Position numbers and translations under genes: made by a program. A stretch of DNA of 64,000 nucleotides. Origin: an uncultured Brevibacillus sp. Lineage in GTDB: Bacteria; Bacillota; Bacilli; Brevibacillales; Brevibacillaceae. Of this stretch, positions 51,180 through 59,710 are shown in pieces (the stretch's first letter is position 1; each line of letters opens with the position of its first letter). The stretch lies in assembly GCF_947502445.1 (NCBI RefSeq), contig NZ_CANMZW010000005.1, positions 186,001 to 250,000 on the forward strand, in the 5' to 3' direction. The notes below the pieces were generated by a model. The model worked only from the letters and a program-made list of their open reading frames with translations, made no database searches and had not been told where the DNA came from.

Positions 51180-51286
51180 AGACCTGCTGGGCCAAGGAGC
51201 AAATCATCGCTCACCACAACGCTCTTCTTTCTGTATTTGGCACCGCTACTAATCGAATAACCGTGACCAGCTCGGACTTTATTTAG
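51176..51286 (+). CDS. putative 36-aa ORF overlapping the DUF6492 stop
   Basis: ATG 51176 overlaps the preceding stop (ATGA) and the frame runs MKTCWAKEQIIAHHNALL to TAG just before a strong terminator. Coupling and position favour translation, but composition gives no family, and the frame could equally be the stub of a former downstream gene. Confidence 0.3.
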   Translation: MKTCWAKEQIIAHHNALLSVFGTATNRITVTSSDFI

Positions 51287-51294
51287 GTGAGATC

Positions 51295-51319
51295 GTACCC
51301 TTGTAATTTGCAAGGGTAC
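51295..51319 (+). terminator. terminator of the DUF6492 operon
   Basis: GTACCCTTG and CAAGGGTAC form a perfect 9-bp stem with loop TAATTTG, followed by TTTTTAC. Confidence 0.9.
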
Positions 51320-51435
51320 TTTTTACTTTACACATCGTGATAAATAAATCCGGCATACTTTTCCAAACCAACGCAAGACAACATTATTGATTATAGCGCG
51401 TCAAACAAATAACAACTAATTCGAGGTGAAAAACA

Positions 51436-51708
51436 TTGTGGATGAAGCTAACTGCTGTCGCCTTGAACATCCTCTTTGGAATCGCAGGAGTCTATATTCT
51501 CATATTTGTCATAATGACTGGTGGTGCACTTGATGGTAGCCGGTCTCCAAGTACTAGCCCCTTAGGGTATTTGGTTATCCTGATTTACTTGTTCATTTGT
51601 TTGGGAACGAATTTTCTTTTTGCCCGAAAGTCGCCAAGTATCTGGAGGTATTGCCTAACCAATGTTTCCGTATGGCTCGTTTCATTTTTCCTAACCATTC
51701 TTTTATAG
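51436..51708 (+). CDS. small membrane protein (90 aa)
   Basis: The product has three membrane segments: MKLTAVALNILFGIAGVYIL, a middle YLVILIYLFICLGTNFLF, and a C-terminal WLVSFFLTILL. A Gly/Ser-rich loop (GGALDGSRSPSTSPLG) lies between the first two. TTG 51436 fits GAGGTGAAAAACA upstream; ATG 51442 is an alternative. There is no family I recognise. It is convergent with pepF, whose terminator hairpin lies between them. Confidence 0.55.
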   Translation: MWMKLTAVALNILFGIAGVYILIFVIMTGGALDGSRSPSTSPLGYLVILIYLFICLGTNFLFARKSPSIWRYCLTNVSVWLVSFFLTILL

Positions 51709-51734
51709 GGCATTGCTTATCCGACATTAAAAAA

Positions 51735-51758
51735 AGCCTGCCGACGAATCGACAGGCT
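51735..51758 (-). terminator. pepF terminator
   Basis: AGCCTG and CAGGCT with inner CGATTCGTCG form a hairpin followed by TTTTTTTAA on the minus strand. Confidence 0.85.
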
Positions 51759-51782
51759 CACTTACTCTATATCCCAATGAAA

Positions 51783-53573
<1,791 letters not shown>

Positions 53574-53690
53574 ATGTATCCCTCCTGATCATCTCAATGG
53601 CTCGAAACCAAACAAAACTCTAACGATCAATTAATTTCTATAATAATCCTTTGATTCCTTCCCCGTATCAGCTGTTTCCTTCCGTAGAAA

Positions 53691-53715
53691 AAAGACTGCG
53701 AAGTACACAGTCTTT
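53691..53715 (-). terminator. terminator after the metallo-hydrolase gene
   Basis: AAAGACTG and CAGTCTTT form an 8-bp stem followed by TTTTTTC on the minus strand. Confidence 0.8.
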
Positions 53716-53719
53716 AGCA

Positions 53720-54664
53720 CTACTTTCCTGGCAATGAATAGGTTTCCCCTTGGCGCTCCACTACAATCCGGTCTCTTTCTTCTCCCGCCGCAGCAAGCAG
53801 ACGCTCGATCGGCTCTTCGACAGGCTCCCGGGAGAGGACGAATGTATTCCAATGAATCGGCACCAGCCATTGCCCGCCGCTTTGTTTAAACATTTGCCAC
53901 GCTTGCTCCGGTGTGCAGTGCGCCCTCTGATAGGAATCTGGCTTATACGCACCAATCGGCATAAAGACGAGATCAATTTTGCCGAACTGCTGCGGATAGT
54001 GCTCCATGGAAATGTACGCTGTATCACCGGGATACAAAATGCGCACGCCGTTTTTTTCGATCATGTATCCATTGTACCCGTAATCGTGATTCCACGGAAA
54101 ACGATTGCCCCAATGGCGCACGGGTATTGCTGTAATGGTTACGCCTTCTTTGGTGGTTGCCTTATGCCCTGGCTGTATTTCTTCGTACGACCCAAACGGC
54201 ATTTTGGCGATCAGTCTACTTGTATTTTGCGCCGTAATGACATGGGTAGAGCGACGAGCCAGCTTGCGAAGACTCGGCAAATCTACGTGATCCATATGCG
54301 CATGAGACAAGAGAATCAAGTCAATTTCACCTAATTCATCAAAGGTGAGGGCTGGAGGAGTAAAACGTGTCGGGCCAAAATGAAGCACCCCGGCAACACG
54401 CAGTCCCAGCTTTTCTCCGATGACCGGATCAGTGAGAATCTTCGTACCAAATAGATTGAATAAAATAGTCGAGTGGCCCACCCATGTGAAGGTTACTTCA
54501 TCATCGCGCCAATCCGCTGGTTTCGGCTTGGCATCCAAATGCCGATACGGTGGTTTGGGAAGCTGGCCCATGTGGTACCAAAAGCGATAACCCACATATC
54601 CAATCAACGCCAAAATCAGCACTGCAAGGAGGGAACCAGCCCAGAGAAAAAAAGTGCCAAGCAT
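53720..54664 (-). CDS. membrane-anchored MBL-fold metallo-hydrolase (NAPE-PLD/UlaG-like)
   Basis: The 314-aa product starts with one membrane helix (MLGTFFLWAGSLLAVLILAL) and then has an MBL-fold domain. TWVGHSTILFNLFGTKILTDP comes first, the di-zinc motif is LLSHAHMDHVDLP (HxHxDH), then RHWGNRFPWNHDYG, YPGDTAYISMEHYPQQFG with the bridging Asp, and a late IHWNTFVLSREP His. This order matches NAPE-phospholipase D and UlaG-type hydrolases, which cleave phosphodiester or lactone bonds in lipids or sugars. The real substrate is unknown. ATG 54664 has AAAGGAGG five bases upstream. Confidence 0.88.
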   Translation of the reverse strand: MLGTFFLWAGSLLAVLILALIGYVGYRFWYHMGQLPKPPYRHLDAKPKPADWRDDEVTFTWVGHSTILFNLFGTKILTDPVIGEKLGLRVAGVLHFGPTRFTPPALTFDELGEIDLILLSHAHMDHVDLPSLRKLARRSTHVITAQNTSRLIAKMPFGSYEEIQPGHKATTKEGVTITAIPVRHWGNRFPWNHDYGYNGYMIEKNGVRILYPGDTAYISMEHYPQQFGKIDLVFMPIGAYKPDSYQRAHCTPEQAWQMFKQSGGQWLVPIHWNTFVLSREPVEEPIERLLAAAGEERDRIVVERQGETYSLPGK

Positions 54665-54792
54665 GGAATACCTCCTTTTATCTAAAACTGACTCCCTCAT
54701 TATAGCAAACAGCAGCGTTGATCTAGCAAGGGTAAAAGCGGAGCAAACTGTTGAAATGGCAAAGATTTCCTGAGTGCAAGGAAGCCAAGTAA

Positions 54793-54835
54793 AAAGCATC
54801 TGTTATCCATCACATGTACGGATAACAGATGCTTT
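54793..54835. terminator. orphan 16-bp perfect hairpin in a divergent promoter region
   Basis: AAAGCATCTGTTATCC and GGATAACAGATGCTTT are exact inverted arms around 11 bases, with T runs on both sides. It looks like a bidirectional terminator, yet both neighbouring genes start, rather than end, here. Confidence 0.75.
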
Positions 54836-54915
54836 GCTTTGTTTGTATGATATACTGCTAACTGCGATCATCATGATTACGTACGGCCACATATGCCACA
54901 ATCAAGGAGGTTCTC

Positions 54916-55428
54916 ATGATTCTGCACAAGGGAGAGGTACTGTTTCGCCAAGGAGAAACTGGGCCGCTTTTTCATCTGAAGAGTGGTTTGCTCAAAATCA
55001 ATCGCGTACATGCTGACGGAACATTGACCTTGGTGAATGTCATCATACCAGGCGAAACTATTCCTCATCACTCGCTGCTCAGTCCGAATCCTTATTACGG
55101 GACAGCCGTAGCTCTCGTCACCTGTGAGGTAGAGGTTCTGTCCGCTTCGGACTGGTACCTGGGGCTGGAGCATAACCACGCCAAATGTAGAGAAATCGCT
55201 TTACAGCTGCAAGGGAAGCTCCGCATGATGCAGCAGCGTATCGATCAGCTCTCAGAGGTATCCCCAGCTGAAAGACTGAACAAGCTTCAGCGCTGGTTTC
55301 AATCGTTTGTTCCTGTTGCCTCCCTATCAGAGGTGCTAACCCAAGACGAGATCGGTCAGTTCATCGGCCTGCGCCGTGAGACAGTCAACCGACTTTTGCG
55401 TGCTCAGGCTCAGGCAGAGAAAAAATAG
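54916..55428 (+). CDS. Crp/Fnr family regulator, short form
   Basis: The 170-aa product has a cNMP-type beta-roll (about 1-95; LHKGEVLFRQGETGPLFHLK and IIPGETIPHHSLL) and a C-terminal winged helix with LTQDEIGQFIGLRRETVNRLL (about 143-163). It is 50-60 residues shorter than typical Crp/Fnr proteins; the N-terminal part before the beta-roll is missing. No Cys cluster for an Fe-S centre is visible (only two Cys), so it is not a classical Fnr. AAGGAGG lies seven bases before ATG 54916. It is convergent with hmp, 28 bp apart, which makes hmp a likely target. Confidence 0.85.
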   Translation: MILHKGEVLFRQGETGPLFHLKSGLLKINRVHADGTLTLVNVIIPGETIPHHSLLSPNPYYGTAVALVTCEVEVLSASDWYLGLEHNHAKCREIALQLQGKLRMMQQRIDQLSEVSPAERLNKLQRWFQSFVPVASLSEVLTQDEIGQFIGLRRETVNRLLRAQAQAEKK

Positions 55429-55456
55429 CCGTGCATCTTTACAGGTGCTCCTTGGC

Positions 55457-56674
55457 TTATTCCAGACTTCCAGCAGGACCGAAGAATTCATAGTGAATAT
55501 CTGCTGCTGGAACTCCCCATTCTTTCAGTGCCCGATTCATTGCTTTCATGAAAGGGACGGGACCACAGAAATAGAAGCTCGATTCTTTTTGCGAAACGAC
55601 ACTCTGCAGCCAAGGCAGGTCCACATATCCCTCTTTATGGAAGTCATTTTCCTCGCGATCGCGATCAGTTGGTTTCTCATAGCACCAGTAATACGTCAAC
55701 TGTGGATGCCTTTTGGCCAGCTCCTCCACAGCGCCTTTCATGGCATGCAGATTGCCATTTTGTGCAGCGTGGATGAAGGTTACTGGACGCTCTGGGTTCT
55801 TTTTCAGCGATTCTGTAAGCATACTGATCATTGGTGTCAAACCGACGCCACCGCTGATCAGAACGAGTGGACGCTTGTCATCCTGATCGAGTGTGAAGTC
55901 CCCTGCCGGAGCGGACAATAGCAAGACATCCCCTTCACCTATTTTCTCCGCCAAATAGACGGATACTTTTCCTGCCGGTTTGTCGCCCAGCACGTCTTCC
56001 CGCTTAACCGAAATACGATAATACGCATTTCCCGGAGCATCCGAGAGAGAGTACTGACGGATATGCGTATTTTTCTCTCCAGGTATATCTACCTTGACGC
56101 TTACATACTGCCCAGGCTCATAAGCGGAAATCTGCTTGCCGTCTTTTGGCACCAGATAAAACGAATGAATGACGTCACTTTCTGCGACCTTGCGCTGTAC
56201 CACGAACTCCCGGAAATCTGCCCATCCACCTGGCTGTCCACAAGCCTGTTCATACATCTTCGCCTCTACACTGATAAATGCATCAGCAATAACTCCGTAC
56301 GCATCAGCCCACGCCTGAATGATTTCATCTGTTGCAGCGTCTCCCAGCACATCCTTGATGGCAGCGAGCAAGTTTTCTCCCACGATTGGATAGTGCTCTG
56401 GCAGAATACCGAGGCTGCGGTGCTTATGACCAATTTGCTTCACTACTGGCAAGATCGCTTCCAGATTATCTATGTGCAAAGCTGCTGCATAAACCGCATT
56501 TGCCAGTGCGGTTTGCTGTCTGCCCTGTTTTTGGTTTGCGTGGTTAAAAATGTTCAACAGCTCAGGATGCTTCGCGAACATCATTTCATAAAATCGCTTT
56601 GTTATCGCTGTCCCGTGCACTTCCAAAACGGGTACAGTAGATTTAATCACGTTAATGGTTTGTTGGCTTAGCAT
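55457..56674 (-). CDS. hmp: flavohaemoglobin, nitric oxide dioxygenase
   Basis: The 405-aa product has the three Hmp domains. The globin (about 1-138) has the proximal His in VKQIGHKHRSLGI. The FAD domain has RQYSLSDAPG. The NAD domain has ISGGVGLTPMISM and YFCGPVPFMKAMN, ending with FEFFGP-type residues (YEFFGPAGSLE). It oxidises NO to nitrate with O2 and NAD(P)H. ATG 56674 has AAGGAGGG upstream and starts the globin fold, so the longer frame is rejected. An Fnr/Crp-type palindrome lies about 70 bp upstream. Confidence 0.95.
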   Translation of the reverse strand: MLSQQTINVIKSTVPVLEVHGTAITKRFYEMMFAKHPELLNIFNHANQKQGRQQTALANAVYAAALHIDNLEAILPVVKQIGHKHRSLGILPEHYPIVGENLLAAIKDVLGDAATDEIIQAWADAYGVIADAFISVEAKMYEQACGQPGGWADFREFVVQRKVAESDVIHSFYLVPKDGKQISAYEPGQYVSVKVDIPGEKNTHIRQYSLSDAPGNAYYRISVKREDVLGDKPAGKVSVYLAEKIGEGDVLLLSAPAGDFTLDQDDKRPLVLISGGVGLTPMISMLTESLKKNPERPVTFIHAAQNGNLHAMKGAVEELAKRHPQLTYYWCYEKPTDRDREENDFHKEGYVDLPWLQSVVSQKESSFYFCGPVPFMKAMNRALKEWGVPAADIHYEFFGPAGSLE

Positions 56675-56742
56675 GGGGACCCTCCTTGATTTCATCGTGT
56701 CATCTTTATGACTCAAGTCTACCGGATGGTCCGGCTTGCTCA

Positions 56743-56758
56743 TGTGATTGTAATCACA
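56743..56758. promoter_or_regulatory. Fnr/Crp-type box upstream of hmp
   Basis: TGTGATTGTAATCACA matches TGTGA-N6-TCACA perfectly, with 7-bp arms. A plausible -10 TAGACT (56724-56719) places the box near -40, the position of an activator site. The convergent Crp/Fnr gene product or a distant Fnr could bind. Confidence 0.7.
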
Positions 56759-56788
56759 GGAAAATGTAACGATTTGTGACGATAGACT

Positions 56789-57271
56789 TTACTGCCCCTC
56801 CCTGTGGCTCTTGTAAAGCTTGCGAATGTAGACGATTTGACCGATATGAAAAGCGTTATGTGTTGATACGTTGCCGAGTACCGCCCACCAAGGCACAGGC
56901 TCCCCGAATCCATGTACGTTACTCGCCACCTTTTCCTCCGATAACAGGGGCTGCCACTTTAGCAGTACTTCTAGCAGCTTTTCTTTTAACATCGCAAAGG
57001 TATGATTTTCAGGAATGAAAAAGCTCTTGTTGTTATCTCCGATGGACGGCACTGCCTGAACGTCGTTTTCTATGTATCTGGTTTGCCACGTCTCATTCCA
57101 ATAGATGAGATGCTGCGTAAGCTCTGCAATACTGTTGCTATCCTCGCTTGGCTTCCAAAATGCTGCTTCCTCAGATACATCCTTCACGGAATCTGAAAAA
57201 GGGAGATACCAGCTCGGATCGTTCGCATTGGCTAACAATTGATCGGCTACTACATCTTTTGCATGAGCCAT
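56789..57271 (-). CDS. DinB family protein
   Basis: The 160-aa product is a four-helix DinB/YfiT-type protein. It has the His positions expected of the metal site: LTQHLIYWNETW (about 46) and THNAFHIGQIVYIRKL near the end (two His). Many DinB proteins are thiol transferases or have unknown function. The start is uncertain. ATG 57271 and GTG 57283 are both possible; GGGGAG lies about 13 bases from the ATG and too close to the GTG. It follows a GNAT gene on the same strand with 36 bp spacing. Confidence 0.82.
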   Translation of the reverse strand: MAHAKDVVADQLLANANDPSWYLPFSDSVKDVSEEAAFWKPSEDSNSIAELTQHLIYWNETWQTRYIENDVQAVPSIGDNNKSFFIPENHTFAMLKEKLLEVLLKWQPLLSEEKVASNVHGFGEPVPWWAVLGNVSTHNAFHIGQIVYIRKLYKSHREGQ

Positions 57272-57307
57272 GTTTATCGCCACACTCCCCTGCGCACCTG
57301 CGTCGTT

Positions 57308-57853
57308 TTATAGATTGAATCTTCCCATAATAATGGTGTTGTAGTAGTTGCCATCAGCAAGGATTCGGTCGTTTTTTAAAATGCCTTCGATTTGAAAGCC
57401 GAGTCTTTTATACAAGTCGATTGCTTTCTCATTGGTCTCGACCACACTCAACGTCATTTTTTTGATCCCAGCTGCGTCTGCCCACTCTATTGATTGCTTT
57501 AATAGATTTTTGCCGATCCCGTATCCCCAAAATTCCTTACATACACAGACGCCGAACTCTACTTTGTGCGCGAATCTCTTTAAATTAACGCCTTCGCATC
57601 TGGAATAACCGACGATTCGATTATGAGCGACAGCAACAAGAAACAGGTTCCCTGGACTTTCTGTATCCGTCTGGATGATCCGCTCGAATCCAGGTACATC
57701 GATAAACGCCTCTCCTGGTTCCCTGTCCATATTCTCCGTTTCGCCATCGATTTGCACGCGTAATGCAGACAATTCCTGGGAATCTGCTATGCTCGCAGAG
57801 CGAATCGTATAAAGCAGCCCATTTACTCCGAATTCTTGTTTGTCTACGACCAT
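57308..57853 (-). CDS. GNAT family N-acetyltransferase
   Basis: The 181-aa product shows the GNAT core VAVAHNRIVGYSRCEG, HKVEFGVCVCKEFWGYGIGKNLLKQ with the acetyl-CoA loop GYGIGK, and the C-terminal SVVETNEKAIDLYKRLGFQIEG followed by GNYYNTIIMGRF. The pattern resembles RimI/spermidine-type acetyltransferases; the acceptor is unknown. GGGGGAC precedes ATG 57853. The gene lies just upstream of dinB and downstream of mobB on the same strand. Confidence 0.87.
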   Translation of the reverse strand: MVVDKQEFGVNGLLYTIRSASIADSQELSALRVQIDGETENMDREPGEAFIDVPGFERIIQTDTESPGNLFLVAVAHNRIVGYSRCEGVNLKRFAHKVEFGVCVCKEFWGYGIGKNLLKQSIEWADAAGIKKMTLSVVETNEKAIDLYKRLGFQIEGILKNDRILADGNYYNTIIMGRFNL

Positions 57854-57900
57854 GACGTCCCCCTTCCTGCTAGATCACTGCATAAAAGACAAATCTGATA

Positions 57901-58401
57901 TTATTCGCTCACCTTGGCTTGTAGGAACGAGACAATCGCTTCGATATGGTTGATGTCAAAATGTGGCAGCCCTGTTTGCTCTATTGCGCCCCAGCTCACG
58001 ATACCGCACACATTGGTAACGAGTTGGAGCAGCTCCCGATCCTCTGGTTTGCGCAACAGGACGAGCTTGGGATAGCTTTCTCTCTTGAAGCCCTCCACGA
58101 GAATCAGATCAGCCCCGGCCTGTGTCAGCCGCTCGACGAGCACAGCAAGCTGCGTCGGCCGCTGCTCTACAATCGCCGTCTTTGTTTTCGAGGTAATCGC
58201 AACGAGTGAAGCCCCTGCTTCCCGATAGCGCCACGTATCTTTTCCAGGCTGGTCCCACTCAAAATCATGCCCGCCATCATGCTTGATCACGCCTACTCGT
58301 ATGCCTGATCGCTCCAATAGCGGAATCAGCTTGGTCAAAAGCGTTGTTTTCCCACTATTGGAGTAGCCCACCAGCTGCATGACACAAGGTATTACTGCCA
58401 T
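57901..58401 (-). CDS. mobB: MobB, molybdopterin-guanine dinucleotide biosynthesis GTPase
   Basis: The 166-aa product begins with P-loop LVGYSNSGKTTLLTKLIPLL (about 11-30) and shows VIKHDGGHDFEWDQPGKDTWRYREAGA and DLILVEGFKRESYPKLVLLR, all standard in MobB. It binds GTP and assists MobA in attaching GMP to molybdenum cofactor. It sits three bases behind moeA in the molybdenum gene block, so the two are co-translated. mobA is not in the window. Confidence 0.93.
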   Translation of the reverse strand: MAVIPCVMQLVGYSNSGKTTLLTKLIPLLERSGIRVGVIKHDGGHDFEWDQPGKDTWRYREAGASLVAITSKTKTAIVEQRPTQLAVLVERLTQAGADLILVEGFKRESYPKLVLLRKPEDRELLQLVTNVCGIVSWGAIEQTGLPHFDINHIEAIVSFLQAKVSE

Positions 58402-58404
58402 AAC

Positions 58405-59664
58405 CTACCCCTCATTTCTCCAGCTCGGCGTGGCGTGAGAAAGCACACTGACCAGTTCGCCTTCCTCTTTTCCGCTGCCGCCAGCTGGAATCACAATGAA
58501 GCACTCACTGTCTTTCAATGTCCCCAGATTGCCTGCCTTTTCGTTGAAATCAGGACGCGCAAAAAGCTCGCCCTCACGCACCAGCAGTCTTCCCCGCAAG
58601 TAACGCGGATACGGACATGGCTTCGTATAAGGTACATCTAGCTTCGCTTTGATCAGGCAAAGCCCTACCTGCTTCACGCCAGATAATTGCTGAATAGCCA
58701 AGCGAACAAAAAGCTCGTAACCGAGAAAGCACGCTCCCGGATTTCCTGAAAGTGCGATGTAAGACTTCCCTTGCAATATCATCCCGGTAGTCGGCTTGCC
58801 CGGACGCATCGCAACCTTGTTAAACAGCAGATCGACCTCTGGTTCGTCCACCAGCGAAGCGATCACATCAAAATCACCCACAGATACTCCTCCGCTGGAA
58901 ACGAGCAGATCGACCTCCTGCAAGTGCTCGCCAATGATTTTTTTGGCCTTTGCCAGCTCATCGGGCAAATCGGGAAGCAGCACCGGAATGCCCCCCGCCT
59001 CCTTAATCAAAGCAGCTAGCATCCACGAGTTGCTGTTACGGATTTTTCCTGCCACAAGTGGCTGATCAATTTTGAGCAGCTCACTGCCTGTAGAAAAAAG
59101 GCCAACACGGGGCTGTCGAATCACAGAAAGACGTGTACAGCCGAACGTAGCCAGAATAGCAATAGTACCTGCGTTGATTTTCTCGCCTGCCTCCGCTATC
59201 ACCGTGCCACTCACGATTTCTTCACCGCGCTTGGAAACATTTTCTCCAGGCTGTAGCACCCGCTTGACGCCTACCATCGCTGCATGCTCAGCCGGGTTTT
59301 CGGTTTGCTCGAACATAATGACAGCATCGGCACCAGCTGGCATCATTGCCCCGGTCATGATCCTCGTCGCACAGCCTTCTGTGACCTCCAACTGCGGAAC
59401 CTGCCCCGCTGCAACCGTCTCCAGAACACGTAAATAAACAGGCTGCTGGGCGGAGGCACTGATCGTATCGGCAGCCCTCACGGCAAATCCATCAAGCGGT
59501 GAGCGGTCAAAATGCGGCAGCTCGTATGTGGCATAAACATCTGAAGCCAGTATTCGTCCGTATGCCTCCTCGATTTGAACCGTCTCTTCCCCAAGCTGAG
59601 ACAGACTTTTTATGAGTCTGTCCACCGCTTCCTCTACCGTGACCATTTGTCGTGAAAAACGCAT
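58405..59664 (-). CDS. moeA: MoeA, molybdopterin molybdenumtransferase
   Basis: The 419-aa product has the family hallmarks YELPHFDRSPLDGFAVR (about 47-63), GCATRIMTGAMMPAGADAVI, SSGGVSVGDFDV (about 250) and YIALSGNPGACFLGYELFV. It inserts molybdate into adenylylated molybdopterin. GGGGAGG lies seven bases before ATG 59664. It follows the oxidoreductase gene by 46 bp and precedes mobB, so enzyme and cofactor genes are expressed together. Confidence 0.95.
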   Translation of the reverse strand: MRFSRQMVTVEEAVDRLIKSLSQLGEETVQIEEAYGRILASDVYATYELPHFDRSPLDGFAVRAADTISASAQQPVYLRVLETVAAGQVPQLEVTEGCATRIMTGAMMPAGADAVIMFEQTENPAEHAAMVGVKRVLQPGENVSKRGEEIVSGTVIAEAGEKINAGTIAILATFGCTRLSVIRQPRVGLFSTGSELLKIDQPLVAGKIRNSNSWMLAALIKEAGGIPVLLPDLPDELAKAKKIIGEHLQEVDLLVSSGGVSVGDFDVIASLVDEPEVDLLFNKVAMRPGKPTTGMILQGKSYIALSGNPGACFLGYELFVRLAIQQLSGVKQVGLCLIKAKLDVPYTKPCPYPRYLRGRLLVREGELFARPDFNEKAGNLGTLKDSECFIVIPAGGSGKEEGELVSVLSHATPSWRNEG

Positions 59665-59710
59665 CTTCGTACCTCCCCGGATTTGAACATCCGCTCCTGG
59701 TGTCTCTTGT

